Below are positions 16,334 through 26,160 of a DNA stretch of 64,000 bases, piece after piece. How positions within the stretch are numbered: position 1 is the first letter of the stretch; the number at the start of each line of letters is the position of its first letter. Location of the stretch: positions 43,435 to 107,434 of the forward strand of contig NZ_LFRI01000165.1 in assembly GCF_001447195.1 (NCBI RefSeq), read 5' to 3'. The stretch is from Aquabacterium parvum (GTDB lineage Bacteria; Pseudomonadota; Gammaproteobacteria; Burkholderiales; Burkholderiaceae_C). The notes under the pieces were generated by a model that worked only from the letters and a program-made list of their open reading frames with translations, did no database searches and was not told the origin of the DNA. The position numbers were made by a program, and so were the translations under genes.

Positions 16334-19086
16334 CCGGGTTGCTCCTGCTTGTCGTTGCGCGATGCTTGCGCATGGTAGGTGCCTTCGGGGGACACCTGGG
16401 TGAGCAGGACCTTGTTCATGTCGGGGTGGTTGTTCTCGCCAGCAGTCCAGTCGATGGGCAAGGCCGTGAAGAAGCCCTGGATGCCTTGGGGTGCGGCCTT
16501 TGGGGCGGCAGTCTTCCAGAAGGCTTCCGAGAACGGCATTTGACGGGCGTAGCTTTGGATGTTCCTCAAGGTTTCCTTCGCCCGGTCTGGGTCTCTGTCC
16601 ACCATGGGCCAGATCGACGCTTTGTATTTTGAATTGCCCACCTGCGCATCTCTAGGCACATGCGCAAACGTTTGCTCATACGCCGCCTGATTGGCCGTGG
16701 CGATCTGCTGGATGAGCTTGATTGCTTGCGGCGTGGCAGGCTGCTCCATCAGGGCGGCCAGGGCTGAAGCCGGCTTGACCACCGCGTTGCCGTTGCCCGC
16801 CAGGGCCAGGTGCTTGCGCCACAGGTCAACCCGCAACTGGTGCCCAAACGTGCACACCTTGGTGGCGCAGCCGTGCGTCATCGAGTCGCGCAGGGCGGTG
16901 TCGTTGACGAACACGGCCAGCTCGCTGTCGCGGTCGCCGTTGAGGCTGCGGTCGTTGATGTTGGCGCTGCCGATCACCACCTCGGCGTCGTCCACGATCA
17001 GCAGCTTGCTGTGCACGTAGATCTGTTCGGTGCGCAGCTTGCCGCCCACCACCTCGCAGTTGCGCAGGTTCAGCAGCGTGAGGTAGGGCGCCCATTCGGC
17101 GGGCGTGACTTTTTCGTACGGGCGCTCACCAGGCTTGCCTTCGCGCACCTTTTCCAGCATCGCCTGCCACAACTCACGGCGAATCACCTCCTTGCCCGCC
17201 AGCAACTTCTTGGCCGCGATCGCGCAGCGCACACGGTTGACCAGGCTGTGGCTGCCGTAGACCAGGCTTTGCATGGTCCAGTGGATCTGGCCGATGATGG
17301 CCAGGTCATCGAGCCGGCCCTCGGGGTGAACGGGCAAGACCACGAAGGCATGGAAGGGGAAGTTGCAGCGCACCGCGTGCTCGATGCGCTGGCCCAGCGC
17401 CCAGCAGATCTGGTTTTGCGGCAGCTTGTCGCCTTGGGCGTTCTTGCCGATGAGCGTCAAGGCTGACTTGATGCGCGCCCCGCTTTGCGACAGCAGGTGC
17501 TTGAGGGCGGCGGATTGCTGCTTTTGTGCGTCTTCATCATCTGGCGATGGGTTGATCGACGGCTCCCCAAACCGACTCTGAAAAAACTGACTCTCGATGT
17601 AGACAAAGTGCGTGGCGCCCAAGATGAGCCGCACCATCACGTCGTGGATGTCGTGCTGAACGACCTGCGGGGCGGGCAATTGCGGCATGGCTGCGCGTTC
17701 TTGTTGTTGCAGCTTCAAGGAGGCGCTGCGCAGCACGCGCACCTTGGCCGTGCCGGGCCCCTTTGCGGTGTAGACCGGCTCTTGGGGCACCAGGCTGTCA
17801 GGCACGCGCACCTTGCTGCGCAAATCGGCGTCGCCCGCCAGGTAGCTGTGCTGCAGGCTGTTCCAGCGGCGGATGAAGTTCATGGCCGCGTCATAGACGG
17901 CAGGGCCCTCCATGCGCATGTGCACGTCCTGCCAGGGCTGGCGCGGCTGGTCGTCGGCCAGCACGGCTCCGGACAAGGGCATCGATTGCTGACTGGGCTT
18001 GAGCAGGTCAGGGTGAGGTGCCTGGTTGAGCCACGCCGCTTTGAGCAAGTTGCTGTACGCGGCCTTCATCAGCTTGGCCACCACTTGCAGCGGCTTTTGA
18101 ACGTCCGCAGCCGTCAAGGTGCCCTGCTGCAACCTGCGCAGCACCTCTTGCTCGGTCAGCGTCCTGGCCTCGTCAAGCAACTGCCCGATGGTGGGCTTGA
18201 TCGCTTCCATCGGCTTGGTCAGCCAATCAGGCAGGGGCTCTTGCCACCACGTGTAGAGGCGGTCCACCATTTGGCCAGCCAGACCGTCAGCACTGGCCCG
18301 ACGGGTGCTCAGCAGCATCTCTTGAAGCGGCGCTGACAACCCGAAGGACAGTGCGCCCTTGAGGGTGGATTGCAGCAACTCCGCCTCGGTCACGAACTGC
18401 ATCATCTCTGATGGCGTCAACGCGCGCATGGGCGGGATGCCCGGGTTGTATCGCTCTGCGCCTTTGCGCCATTCATGGTTGAGGCTGCTGCGAGCGTCGT
18501 CGCGCCGGCCGTAGGCCAGATCCATGCCTCCGATGTAGGCGATTTCGTTGTCGATGACGACTTGCTTTTGGTGGTGGCTGAAGAAGGTTTCTTCGACGCC
18601 CGTGAAGTCGTTTTGCAGGCCTGCTGGGCAACAGAACGCCCGCATGGTGTTGCGCCCAGCGTTGAGTTGAAACACGGCCAGCATGGTGCCGAAGTCGCCC
18701 GTGTTCAGCGGCATCTTGGGCGACATCCATGGCATCACGTAGATGCGCAAGTCGGGGCTGGCGTCCAGCGCCTGCCTGAGCACGTCTATGAGGCGTTTGC
18801 CCGGCACCAGCTCCACATCCCAGTTCACCTGCCAGCCGGCGATGAAGATGCTGCGCTTGGCTGCGGCCATGGCAGCGGCCACATCGGCGAAATAGTCCTG
18901 TCCGTTGATGAAGGATTTGGTGTGGTGACCCAGGCGAGACGGCGCAAAGCGCTCGGGGTGGGTGATGTCTTGCTGGTGGGCTGCGGCCTGGCTGGCGCTG
19001 ACGGTGCGCCACGACTGGCCGGTTTCGTCGATGAAGATGTTGACCTGCCGGTCATCGTGGTGTTTGCAAAATGCGGTCTCGCTCAT
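16330..19086 (-). CDS. Type VI secretion phospholipase D effector, Tle5 type
   Basis: A protein of 918 aa. Two HKD motifs define a phospholipase D: HQKQVVID near residue 172, followed by YIGGMDLAYGRRDD, and VHSKLLIVDD near residue 691, followed by GSANINDRSLNGDRDSE. The size and spacing resemble PldA/PldB (Tle5) effectors, which hydrolyse phospholipids in the target cell. There is no signal peptide, as expected for T6SS cargo. It starts 3 bp after the vgrG stop and overlaps its immunity gene by 4 bp, so delivery on the upstream VgrG is likely. The C-terminal 150 residues differ from the truncated copy 2 in short blocks, marking the polymorphic part. Confidence 0.88.
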   Translation of the reverse strand: MSETAFCKHHDDRQVNIFIDETGQSWRTVSASQAAAHQQDITHPERFAPSRLGHHTKSFINGQDYFADVAAAMAAAKRSIFIAGWQVNWDVELVPGKRLIDVLRQALDASPDLRIYVMPWMSPKMPLNTGDFGTMLAVFQLNAGRNTMRAFCCPAGLQNDFTGVEETFFSHHQKQVVIDNEIAYIGGMDLAYGRRDDARSSLNHEWRKGAERYNPGIPPMRALTPSEMMQFVTEAELLQSTLKGALSFGLSAPLQEMLLSTRRASADGLAGQMVDRLYTWWQEPLPDWLTKPMEAIKPTIGQLLDEARTLTEQEVLRRLQQGTLTAADVQKPLQVVAKLMKAAYSNLLKAAWLNQAPHPDLLKPSQQSMPLSGAVLADDQPRQPWQDVHMRMEGPAVYDAAMNFIRRWNSLQHSYLAGDADLRSKVRVPDSLVPQEPVYTAKGPGTAKVRVLRSASLKLQQQERAAMPQLPAPQVVQHDIHDVMVRLILGATHFVYIESQFFQSRFGEPSINPSPDDEDAQKQQSAALKHLLSQSGARIKSALTLIGKNAQGDKLPQNQICWALGQRIEHAVRCNFPFHAFVVLPVHPEGRLDDLAIIGQIHWTMQSLVYGSHSLVNRVRCAIAAKKLLAGKEVIRRELWQAMLEKVREGKPGERPYEKVTPAEWAPYLTLLNLRNCEVVGGKLRTEQIYVHSKLLIVDDAEVVIGSANINDRSLNGDRDSELAVFVNDTALRDSMTHGCATKVCTFGHQLRVDLWRKHLALAGNGNAVVKPASALAALMEQPATPQAIKLIQQIATANQAAYEQTFAHVPRDAQVGNSKYKASIWPMVDRDPDRAKETLRNIQSYARQMPFSEAFWKTAAPKAAPQGIQGFFTALPIDWTAGENNHPDMNKVLLTQVSPEGTYHAQASRNDKQEQPG

Positions 19087-19089
19087 GGC

Positions 19090-22000
19090 TCAGCCCTTTG
19101 CTCGGGGGTGGATGGGGCTGCTGGAGGGCTGCCCCAGTTCTCGGGCGGCTTGCAAGCGAGCCTGGCGAGCCGATGGGTCATGTGGGCTCGATTCAGGCTG
19201 GGGTGCAAAGTCCAGTGCAGCCATGGCGGACAGATCGGGTTGGCTCGGATCGACTGAGGCTTTGCCACCCAATGACTCAGATGACAGGGCCCTCTGGCCT
19301 TGCGGGCTGAGCAGCCAGATGTCGTTGGGCCAACGCGAGAGGGCGACGGACAGGCGCTTTTGTTGCATGTCGCTCAAGGCTATCTGGCCTTGGGCATCTG
19401 TCTGGCCTTGTGCGATGAGTCGGTCGGACTGGGCGCCGCCGTCGCGCACGATCCGCCAGGGGTTGTTTGCCAACGATCGACCCTCAGCGCCTGGCTCACC
19501 CATGAGGTTCAATTGCAACTGCATCTGTCGGGGCGTGATGCTGGACTTGGGCAGGCTGGGCAGTTGCAGCGCCAGGGTGCCTGGCCCGACCATGCTCTTG
19601 ATGTTGGCCCGGATGGTCAGCTTGCCTGGGCAGACAACCTGCACACCGTCTCCTGCGATGTTGATGGATGCGCCGCCGGACACGCCCATCACCACGCGCT
19701 TGGCCGCCTTGATCTGCACTTCGCCGCTGGCCGTCTTGAGCTCCAGCGTCTGCTTGGCCGCGACCTGCGCGGGCCCAGCTTGCGCCTGCAGGTCGATCGG
19801 CCCTTGCGCGGCGATCAGCGTGATGCCCTTGCCGGCTGCTTCCGTGCCCGGCTGAATCGCCCCAGCCAGCACACCGATGCCTTGCGCGGTTTGAACGCGC
19901 ACCTGCCCACCCACGGCCCAGTGGCTGTCTTGCCCGCTGGCGATCTGGCTGGTGTCCTGGCTGCTGAGGTGCAGGTCTTGCCCTGCCGTGATGCCGATGC
20001 CGGCCTTGCCCACCAGCGCGATGTTGGGGGCGGCCATGTGGGGCAGCTTGTTGGTTGCTGCGCCGGTGGCCTTGTCTGCCGCATCGGCGATCGCGTTGGG
20101 CAGGCTCGTGGTGCTGACGGTGCCCATCAGGCTCTTGGTGAGGGCGGCCGCCGGTGCGAGGGTGTCGTCGAGCGTGCTTTGTTTTGCCGCGCGGCTGCCC
20201 GCGGCCGTGGCCACGCCCACTGTCTGGTGGGTGGTGGCCGCCTGGTTGAACGTCTCGGCCAACTGCTGCATCTGGCGCGCGAGCGCGATGCCGGCAGCGT
20301 TGTCTCCTGCGGGCTCGGCGGTCTGACCCAAGCCATTGCGCAGGCTGAAGGTGCTGAGCATCACGCCCCGTGCAGCTCGCACACCGCCCCAGGCATCCGA
20401 TCGCAACTCAAAGCCCAGGCCCCGGAAGCTGCCCCGGTGGTTGTCAGCCTGGTGCAGCAGGTGGCCCATCTGCAGCCAGGTCTGGGCCTGGGTGGTGTGC
20501 AGCTGGGTGCGCAGCTGCTCAGGCGTGTCGTCCCACACAAGCTGGTTGTGGCCGCTGCCGCCGAACTCTTTGCTCTTGATGCCGCTCAGCGCGGCTGCGT
20601 TGGCCTGGCCTTGCGCGCCGGGCGTGGCCGCTGCACTGGCCGCGCCGTGCCAGGCGGGGCTGTGACCGCCTGCGCCCGAGCCGATCAGGTTGCCCTGCGA
20701 CGATGGCGTGTGGTCGGTGGACTGCGCCAAGGCATTGAGCGAGGCTTCAGCAGCCCTGCCGCCCGGCGTGGGCGCGATGCCCGACTCGCCCTGGCCGTTG
20801 TAGAGCGCGGCCATGACCACGGGGCGGTCGATGTCCCTGCCCAGGAAGGTGACCAGCACCTCTTGCCCGATGCGCGGGATGAACTGGTGGCCCATGCCGG
20901 GGCCCGACAGGCGCTGGACCACGCGCAGCCAGCAGCTGTGGTCGCTGGCGCGTCTTTGCGGCGAGTCGATGCTTTGCCAGTGGAAACGCACCTTCACGCG
21001 GCCCATCTTGTCGGTGTGCAGCTCGTGGGCACCGCTGGGGTGTTCGCTGCCATCGGGGCCCACGACGATGGCCGTTTGAGGGCCCAGCGCGGTCGGGCGT
21101 GGGCGGGGTCGCAGGCCGGTGTCGTCCATGAGCACGGGGCGCCAGGGCACGTCGCGGCGAACGGCCTGGAACTGGCAGGCAAAGCCGGTGCGCTCGGCGT
21201 GGGTGTGCAGGGGCTCGGTGTTGAGTTCTTTGTGGATCGAGTTGCCGCCCTCTGGGTCAAATCCGCGTGGGCGCTCGAGCATGGGCCAGCGCGGGCGGGC
21301 AAAGCGGCCCTTGGGGTGGGGCAGGCTGGCGTCGATCAGGGCTTGGATGTCTTTGGGCAGGTTGTTGACCCCGACGGCGTGCACCTGGGTGAAGAAGAGC
21401 TCGTGGGGCTCGCCTGCGTGGTCTGCAAATCCGGCGGAGGACATCCAACCCACGGTGGACTGCGTGACGCCGGCCCAGGTGCCCGCGCGCAAGGTGCGCA
21501 CGCTGCCTCGGCCAAACCAGGTCTTGTGGCGCGCTTCGTGGGCTTGCTGCAGCAAGGTGGCCAGGAAGGTGGCCTCGGCGTGGTTGCCGCACACGAAGTC
21601 GCCCGTGGGGTCGTAGCTGTGCAGCCAGTCGTTGAGGGTCAAGGCTTCGTCGGGGCCCCACTGGGCGGCGGTGGGCACCTCGGCCACGATGGCCTGGTTG
21701 GCCTTGTGGTCCCAGCCTTGCAGCACCAGTTGGGTGGGGCGCAGCTCGCGCCTCGCAGCCAGGGCGATGATGCTGTCTTGCTCCTCCTGGCTGGTGTGGC
21801 CATGGAAGCGGATGCCCTGGCCTTGCCGGTTTGCGCCCAGGCTGTGCACGCTGGTCGGGTCTTCGGGCTGCTGGGCGCTTTGCACGAAGAACACCACGCG
21901 GTGGCCCATGGGCGCATCGGCGTGTTCTTCCACGCGCCAGGCGATGCCTTCTTCTGTGAGCAGCCGCTGGACGAAATCGAGGTCGCTCTCGCGGTGCTGG

Positions 22001-22530
22001 ACGCAATACGAGCGCTGGCCGCCGTTGCGGGCAAACAGCCCTTGGGCGACGTGTTCCGCCACGCCCGTGTCCCAGTGCCAGGCGGCCAGCTGCGGGTGGT
22101 CGGCGAAGACGTCTTCGACGATTTGCACAACGCTGGCGTCCTGCCAAACCCGGCTGCACAGGGCGTGCTCGAGCAGGGCAATCCAGGGCTGCAGCAGCAG
22201 GGCCTTGCGGGCAAAGCCGCCGTCGGACTGCAGCGAGCGGGCCTCGGTGACCACGCCGGTGCGCGAGACCTCGCTGCCATCGGACAGGCGCGTGGTCAGC
22301 GTGACGGGGCGCGCGTAGAGGTCTTTGAGGGCAACGTGGGTGTCAAGCGTGAGGACGTGGATGCACAGCTCGAAGGGCTGGGAGACGGCTTCGTGCAGCT
22401 CGAAGCGCTCGACCATCAAGTCAGCGGGCAAGGGCTGCTCGGCATGCGTGGCCGCCAGCGCGTGCAGCCGGGTGTCTTGCGCCCACGCAGACAGCAGCCC
22501 GGCCAGGTCCGACAGGCTTGGCAGATTCAT
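19090..22530 (-). CDS. vgrG: Type VI secretion system tip protein VgrG with DUF2345 extension
   Basis: A protein of 1,146 aa from the ATG at 22530, preceded by an AGGGA ribosome-binding site. The N-terminal gp27-like domain opens LMVERFELHEAVSQPFELCIHVL. A gp5-like OB region lies near residues 470-600 (VVGPDGSEHPSG, KMGRVKVRFHW, WLRVVQRLSGPGMG, PRIGQEVLVTFLGRDIDRP). A DUF2345 beta-helix lies at about 840-980 (GKAGIGITAGQDLHLSSQDT, GKGITLIAAQGPIDLQAQAG), and a Ser/Pro-rich tail of about 165 residues follows. VgrG trimers form the spike of the T6SS needle. No PAAR, Hcp, chaperone or tss gene is present here, so this is an accessory vgrG island. The tail is the best candidate for contacting the PLD cargo. 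Confidence 0.94.
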   Translation of the reverse strand: MNLPSLSDLAGLLSAWAQDTRLHALAATHAEQPLPADLMVERFELHEAVSQPFELCIHVLTLDTHVALKDLYARPVTLTTRLSDGSEVSRTGVVTEARSLQSDGGFARKALLLQPWIALLEHALCSRVWQDASVVQIVEDVFADHPQLAAWHWDTGVAEHVAQGLFARNGGQRSYCVQHRESDLDFVQRLLTEEGIAWRVEEHADAPMGHRVVFFVQSAQQPEDPTSVHSLGANRQGQGIRFHGHTSQEEQDSIIALAARRELRPTQLVLQGWDHKANQAIVAEVPTAAQWGPDEALTLNDWLHSYDPTGDFVCGNHAEATFLATLLQQAHEARHKTWFGRGSVRTLRAGTWAGVTQSTVGWMSSAGFADHAGEPHELFFTQVHAVGVNNLPKDIQALIDASLPHPKGRFARPRWPMLERPRGFDPEGGNSIHKELNTEPLHTHAERTGFACQFQAVRRDVPWRPVLMDDTGLRPRPRPTALGPQTAIVVGPDGSEHPSGAHELHTDKMGRVKVRFHWQSIDSPQRRASDHSCWLRVVQRLSGPGMGHQFIPRIGQEVLVTFLGRDIDRPVVMAALYNGQGESGIAPTPGGRAAEASLNALAQSTDHTPSSQGNLIGSGAGGHSPAWHGAASAAATPGAQGQANAAALSGIKSKEFGGSGHNQLVWDDTPEQLRTQLHTTQAQTWLQMGHLLHQADNHRGSFRGLGFELRSDAWGGVRAARGVMLSTFSLRNGLGQTAEPAGDNAAGIALARQMQQLAETFNQAATTHQTVGVATAAGSRAAKQSTLDDTLAPAAALTKSLMGTVSTTSLPNAIADAADKATGAATNKLPHMAAPNIALVGKAGIGITAGQDLHLSSQDTSQIASGQDSHWAVGGQVRVQTAQGIGVLAGAIQPGTEAAGKGITLIAAQGPIDLQAQAGPAQVAAKQTLELKTASGEVQIKAAKRVVMGVSGGASINIAGDGVQVVCPGKLTIRANIKSMVGPGTLALQLPSLPKSSITPRQMQLQLNLMGEPGAEGRSLANNPWRIVRDGGAQSDRLIAQGQTDAQGQIALSDMQQKRLSVALSRWPNDIWLLSPQGQRALSSESLGGKASVDPSQPDLSAMAALDFAPQPESSPHDPSARQARLQAARELGQPSSSPIHPRAKG

Positions 22531-22798
22531 GGTCCCTGATTTGATTGATTTGTGTGGCGGCCAGTCTATGGGTGTTCGGCCAAACGTCTTCACCCCCAGA
22601 AGAAGTGACCTTGAAAGTAAACGTAAGGTGCGGGACGGTGCCGAGCGGCCTTTCCCGCGGTTGCAGAAACCCGTGTGAGCGGCCCTTCACATCCGCCGCA
22701 TACAATCTGAGCCACTTTCGGCCGGTGTGCCGGGCGCCTGGGCATTTCGCCCTGGGGCTCCGGCGCCTCGGCCCTTTGTTCGAGAAGGACCCTGAACC

Positions 22799-23125
22799 GT
22801 GTTGATTTCCGACGCCTACGCCCAAGCCGCCGCCCCCGCTGCCAGCGCCTCTGGTGGCCTGATGAGCATGCTGCCCCTGCTGCTCATGTTCGTCGTGCTG
22901 TACTTCGTGATGATCCGCCCGCAAATGAAGCGGCAAAAGGAAGTCAAGGCCATGCTCGAGGCGCTCTCCAAGGGCGATGAAGTGGTCACCCAAGGCGGCT
23001 TGATCGGCAAGATCAGCAAGCTGGGCGACACCTACGCGCACATCGAAGTGGCCAATGGCGTCGAGCTGCAGATCCAGCGCGTGGCCATCGTCCAGGTGCT
23101 GCCCAAGGGCACCGTCAGCAAGTAA
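22799..23125 (+). CDS. yajC: Sec translocase accessory subunit YajC
   Basis: A protein of 108 aa starting with GTG at 22799 (a TTG follows at 22802), preceded by an AAGGA site. The single transmembrane helix MLPLLLMFVVLYFVMIRPQ and the cytoplasmic RQKEVKAMLEALSKGDEVVTQGGLIG segment are diagnostic. YajC joins SecDF at the SecYEG translocon. A TACAAT at 22701-22706 is a possible -10 box for the yajC-secD-secF operon. The usual upstream neighbours queA-tgt are absent, being replaced by the T6SS island on the other strand. Confidence 0.95.
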   Translation: MLISDAYAQAAAPAASASGGLMSMLPLLLMFVVLYFVMIRPQMKRQKEVKAMLEALSKGDEVVTQGGLIGKISKLGDTYAHIEVANGVELQIQRVAIVQVLPKGTVSK

Positions 23126-23165
23126 ACAAGAAAAAGCGCACCGAAAAAGCGCAGCCGAGGACCGC

Positions 23166-25022
23166 ATGAACCGCTACCCCTGGTGGAAGTACCTGATCAT
23201 CGCCGTGGCCCTGCTGGTCGGCCTGGTCTACACCCTGCCCAACTTCTTTGGCGAGGCACCGGCGGTGCAGCTCTCCAGCGGCAAGGCCACGATCAAGCTG
23301 TCCAGCGATGACGTCGCCCGCGTCGAGACCGTGCTCAAGGAAGCGGGCGTGACGTCCGACTTCGTCGAGCTCGACGGCACCTCGGTGCGCGCGCGCTTCA
23401 AGGACACCGACACGCAGATCAAGGCCCGTGATGCCATCGCGCGCGCCTACAACCCCGATGCGTCCGACCCGCGCTACATCGTCGCGCTGAACCTGGTCTC
23501 GCGCTCGCCGCACTGGCTGCGCAGCATGGGCGCACACCCGATGTTCCTGGGCCTGGACCTGCGCGGTGGCGTGCACTTCCTGATGCAGGTCGACATGAAG
23601 GCCGCGCTGACGCAAAAGGCCGAGAGCATCTCGGGCGACATCCGCACCCTGCTGCGTGACAAGGACATCCGCCACAGCGGCATCCGCCGCGACGGCAACG
23701 ACGTGACCGTGCGCTTTCGCGATGCGGCCACCCGCGACGCCGCCCGTGGCCTGCTGTCCGACAGCATCCTCGACATGAGCTGGGCCGATGGCACCGACGC
23801 CTCGGGCGACGTGACCCTGGTCGGCAAGCTCAAGCCCACGTCCGAGCGTGCCATCCAGGACCAGGCCCTCAAGCAGAACATCACCACCCTGCACAACCGC
23901 ATCAACGAACTCGGCGTGGCCGAGCCCGTGATCCAGCAGCAGGGCGCCGACCGCATCGTCGTGCAACTGCCCGGTGTGCAGGACACCGCCAAGGCCAAGG
24001 ACATCATCGGTCGCACCGCCACCCTGGAAGTGCGCATGGTCGACGAAAGCACCGAGGCCCAGGCCGCATTGGCCGGCGGCATGGTGCCGTTCGGCTCCGA
24101 GCGCTACCTCGAGCGCAGCGGCGTGCCCGTCATCGTCAAGCGCCAGGTGGTGCTCACGGGTGACAACCTCAATGACGCCCAGTCCGGCTTCGACGAGAAC
24201 CACGAGCCCGCCGTCCACCTCACGCTGGACTCGCGTGGCGCGCGCATCTTCCGCGATGTCACCCGCGAGAACGTGGGCAAGCGCATGGCCATCATCCTGT
24301 TCGAAAAGGGCAAGGGCGAGGTCGTCACCGCTCCCGTCATCCGCGGTGAAATCTCCGGTGGCCGCGTGCAGATCTCCGGTCGCATGAGCCCGGAAGAGTC
24401 GGCCGACACCGCGCTGCTGCTGCGCGCAGGCAGCCTGGCCGCGCCGATGGAGATCATCGAAGAGCGCACCGTCGGCCCCAGCCTGGGCGCCGAGAACATC
24501 GCCCAGGGCTTCAACTCGCTGGTCTACGGCTTTGCGGCCATCGCCGTCTTCATGGTGATCTATTACATGCTGTTCGGCGTGTTCTCGACCATCGCGCTGT
24601 CGGTCAACCTGCTGCTGCTGGTGGCGGTGCTGTCCATGCTGCAAGCCACGCTGACGCTGCCGGGCATCGCGGCCATCGCCCTGACGCTGGGCATGGCGAT
24701 CGACTCCAACGTGCTGATCAACGAGCGGGTGCGCGAAGAGCTGCGCAACGGCTCGGCGCCGCAAACGGCCATCCACGCCGGTTACGAGAGCGCCTGGGCC
24801 ACCATCCTGGACTCCAACGTCACCACGCTGATCGCGGGGCTGTCGCTGCTGGCCTTCGGTTCGGGCCCGGTGCGCGGTTTTGCGGTCGTGCACTGCCTGG
24901 GCATCCTGACCTCGATGTTCTCGGCCGTGTTCTTCTCGCGCGGGCTGGTCAACCTCTGGTATGGCCGTCAGAAAAAGCTCAAGGGCGTGTCCATCGGGCA
25001 GGTCTGGAAGCCCCAGGAATAA
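23166..25022 (+). CDS. secD: Protein translocase subunit SecD
   Basis: A protein of 618 aa from the ATG at 23166, 40 bp after yajC. Helix 1 (YLIIAVALLVGLVYTLPNFFG), a large periplasmic P1 domain and the GLDLRGGVHFLMQV motif are visible. The C-terminal five-helix block contains the GMAIDSNVLINERVREELRNG motif. SecD uses the proton motive force with SecF to pull proteins across the inner membrane. The length is normal. Confidence 0.97.
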   Translation: MNRYPWWKYLIIAVALLVGLVYTLPNFFGEAPAVQLSSGKATIKLSSDDVARVETVLKEAGVTSDFVELDGTSVRARFKDTDTQIKARDAIARAYNPDASDPRYIVALNLVSRSPHWLRSMGAHPMFLGLDLRGGVHFLMQVDMKAALTQKAESISGDIRTLLRDKDIRHSGIRRDGNDVTVRFRDAATRDAARGLLSDSILDMSWADGTDASGDVTLVGKLKPTSERAIQDQALKQNITTLHNRINELGVAEPVIQQQGADRIVVQLPGVQDTAKAKDIIGRTATLEVRMVDESTEAQAALAGGMVPFGSERYLERSGVPVIVKRQVVLTGDNLNDAQSGFDENHEPAVHLTLDSRGARIFRDVTRENVGKRMAIILFEKGKGEVVTAPVIRGEISGGRVQISGRMSPEESADTALLLRAGSLAAPMEIIEERTVGPSLGAENIAQGFNSLVYGFAAIAVFMVIYYMLFGVFSTIALSVNLLLLVAVLSMLQATLTLPGIAAIALTLGMAIDSNVLINERVREELRNGSAPQTAIHAGYESAWATILDSNVTTLIAGLSLLAFGSGPVRGFAVVHCLGILTSMFSAVFFSRGLVNLWYGRQKKLKGVSIGQVWKPQE

Positions 25023-25040
25023 GAAGAGGAGAGACGCACC

Positions 25041-26087
25041 ATGGAATTTTTCCGCATCAAGCGCGACATCCCGTTCATGCGGCATGCGCTGGTCTTCAAC
25101 CTCATCTCGTTTTTGACCTTCGCCGCAGCCGTTTTCTTCCTGGTCACCCGGGGCCTGCACTTCTCCATCGAGTTCACCGGTGGCTCGCTCATCGAGGTGC
25201 AGTACGCCCAGGCGGCCAACCTGGCCAAGACCCGCGAGGCGGTCGAAACCCTGAACCTGGGCGAAGTCCAGGTGCAGAACTTCGGCACCTCGCGCGACGT
25301 GCTGATCCGCATCCCGCTGCGCGGCGAGATGAAGCAGGGCGAGCTGGTGGGCAAGGTGTTCGGCGCGCTGTGCTCGGCCGAGTCCGGCCAGGTCAGCACG
25401 CAGGCCTCCGACAAGGGTGACCGCCAGGTCTGCCTGACGGGTGCCAACGCGGCGGCTGGGAGCACCAGCGCCAGCACCGAGCCCGTGACCCTGCAGCGCT
25501 CCGAATTCGTCGGCCCGCAGGTGGGCGACGAACTGGCCCGCGACGGCGCCCTGGCCCTGCTGGTCACCGTGGTCGGCATCATGATCTACTTGGCGATCCG
25601 CTTCGAGTGGAAGTTCGCCGTGGCCGGCATCATCGCCAACCTGCACGACGTCATCATCATCCTGGGCTTCTTCGCCTTCTTCCAGTGGGAGTTCTCGCTG
25701 TCGGTGCTGGCGGCCATCCTGGCGGTGCTGGGCTACTCGGTCAACGAATCGGTCGTGATCTTCGACCGCATCCGCGAGGCCTTCCGCAAGTTCCGCAAGA
25801 TGTCGACGCCCGAGATCATCGACCACGCCATCACCTCGACGATGAGCCGCACCATCATCACCCACGGCTCGACCGAGGCGATGGTGCTGGCCATGCTGAT
25901 CTTCGGCGGCCCCACGCTGCACTACTTTGCCCTGGCGCTGACCATCGGCATCGTCTTCGGCATTTACTCCTCCGTGTTCGTGGCCGCGGCCATCGCGATG
26001 TGGCTGGGTGTCAAGCGCGAAGACCTTGTCAAGGCCTCCAAGCCGGACGTCGATCCCAACGATCCGCACGCCGGGGCGGTGGTGTAG
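25041..26087 (+). CDS. secF: Protein translocase subunit SecF
   Basis: A protein of 348 aa from the ATG at 25041, with an AAGAAGAGGAGAG ribosome-binding region 18 bp after secD. The opening MEFFRIKRDIPFMRH, the FSIEFTGGSLIEVQ motif and the late GYSVNESVVIFDRIREAFRK segment are SecF hallmarks. There are six membrane helices. A periplasmic insert rich in Ser, Thr and Ala (SSTSASTEPVT-like region) extends P1 slightly. It is followed by a terminator. Confidence 0.97.
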   Translation: MEFFRIKRDIPFMRHALVFNLISFLTFAAAVFFLVTRGLHFSIEFTGGSLIEVQYAQAANLAKTREAVETLNLGEVQVQNFGTSRDVLIRIPLRGEMKQGELVGKVFGALCSAESGQVSTQASDKGDRQVCLTGANAAAGSTSASTEPVTLQRSEFVGPQVGDELARDGALALLVTVVGIMIYLAIRFEWKFAVAGIIANLHDVIIILGFFAFFQWEFSLSVLAAILAVLGYSVNESVVIFDRIREAFRKFRKMSTPEIIDHAITSTMSRTIITHGSTEAMVLAMLIFGGPTLHYFALALTIGIVFGIYSSVFVAAAIAMWLGVKREDLVKASKPDVDPNDPHAGAVV

Positions 26088-26118
26088 AGTCGGGCGATAA
26101 CCGGAAAACTCATCCAGG

Positions 26119-26158
26119 CCGGTTGGAGCGCCCCCTCAGGGGTGCCGGCCGGCTTTTT
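26119..26158 (+). terminator. Intrinsic terminator after secF
   Basis: A GC-rich stem-loop (GGCCGG arm near 26119, inner CCCC/GGGG near 26130-26142, CCGGCC arm near 26147-26152) followed by TTTTTT at 26153-26158. It lies only 2-3 nt before the proposed DUF1631 start. Confidence 0.75.
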
Positions 26159-26160
26159 TC

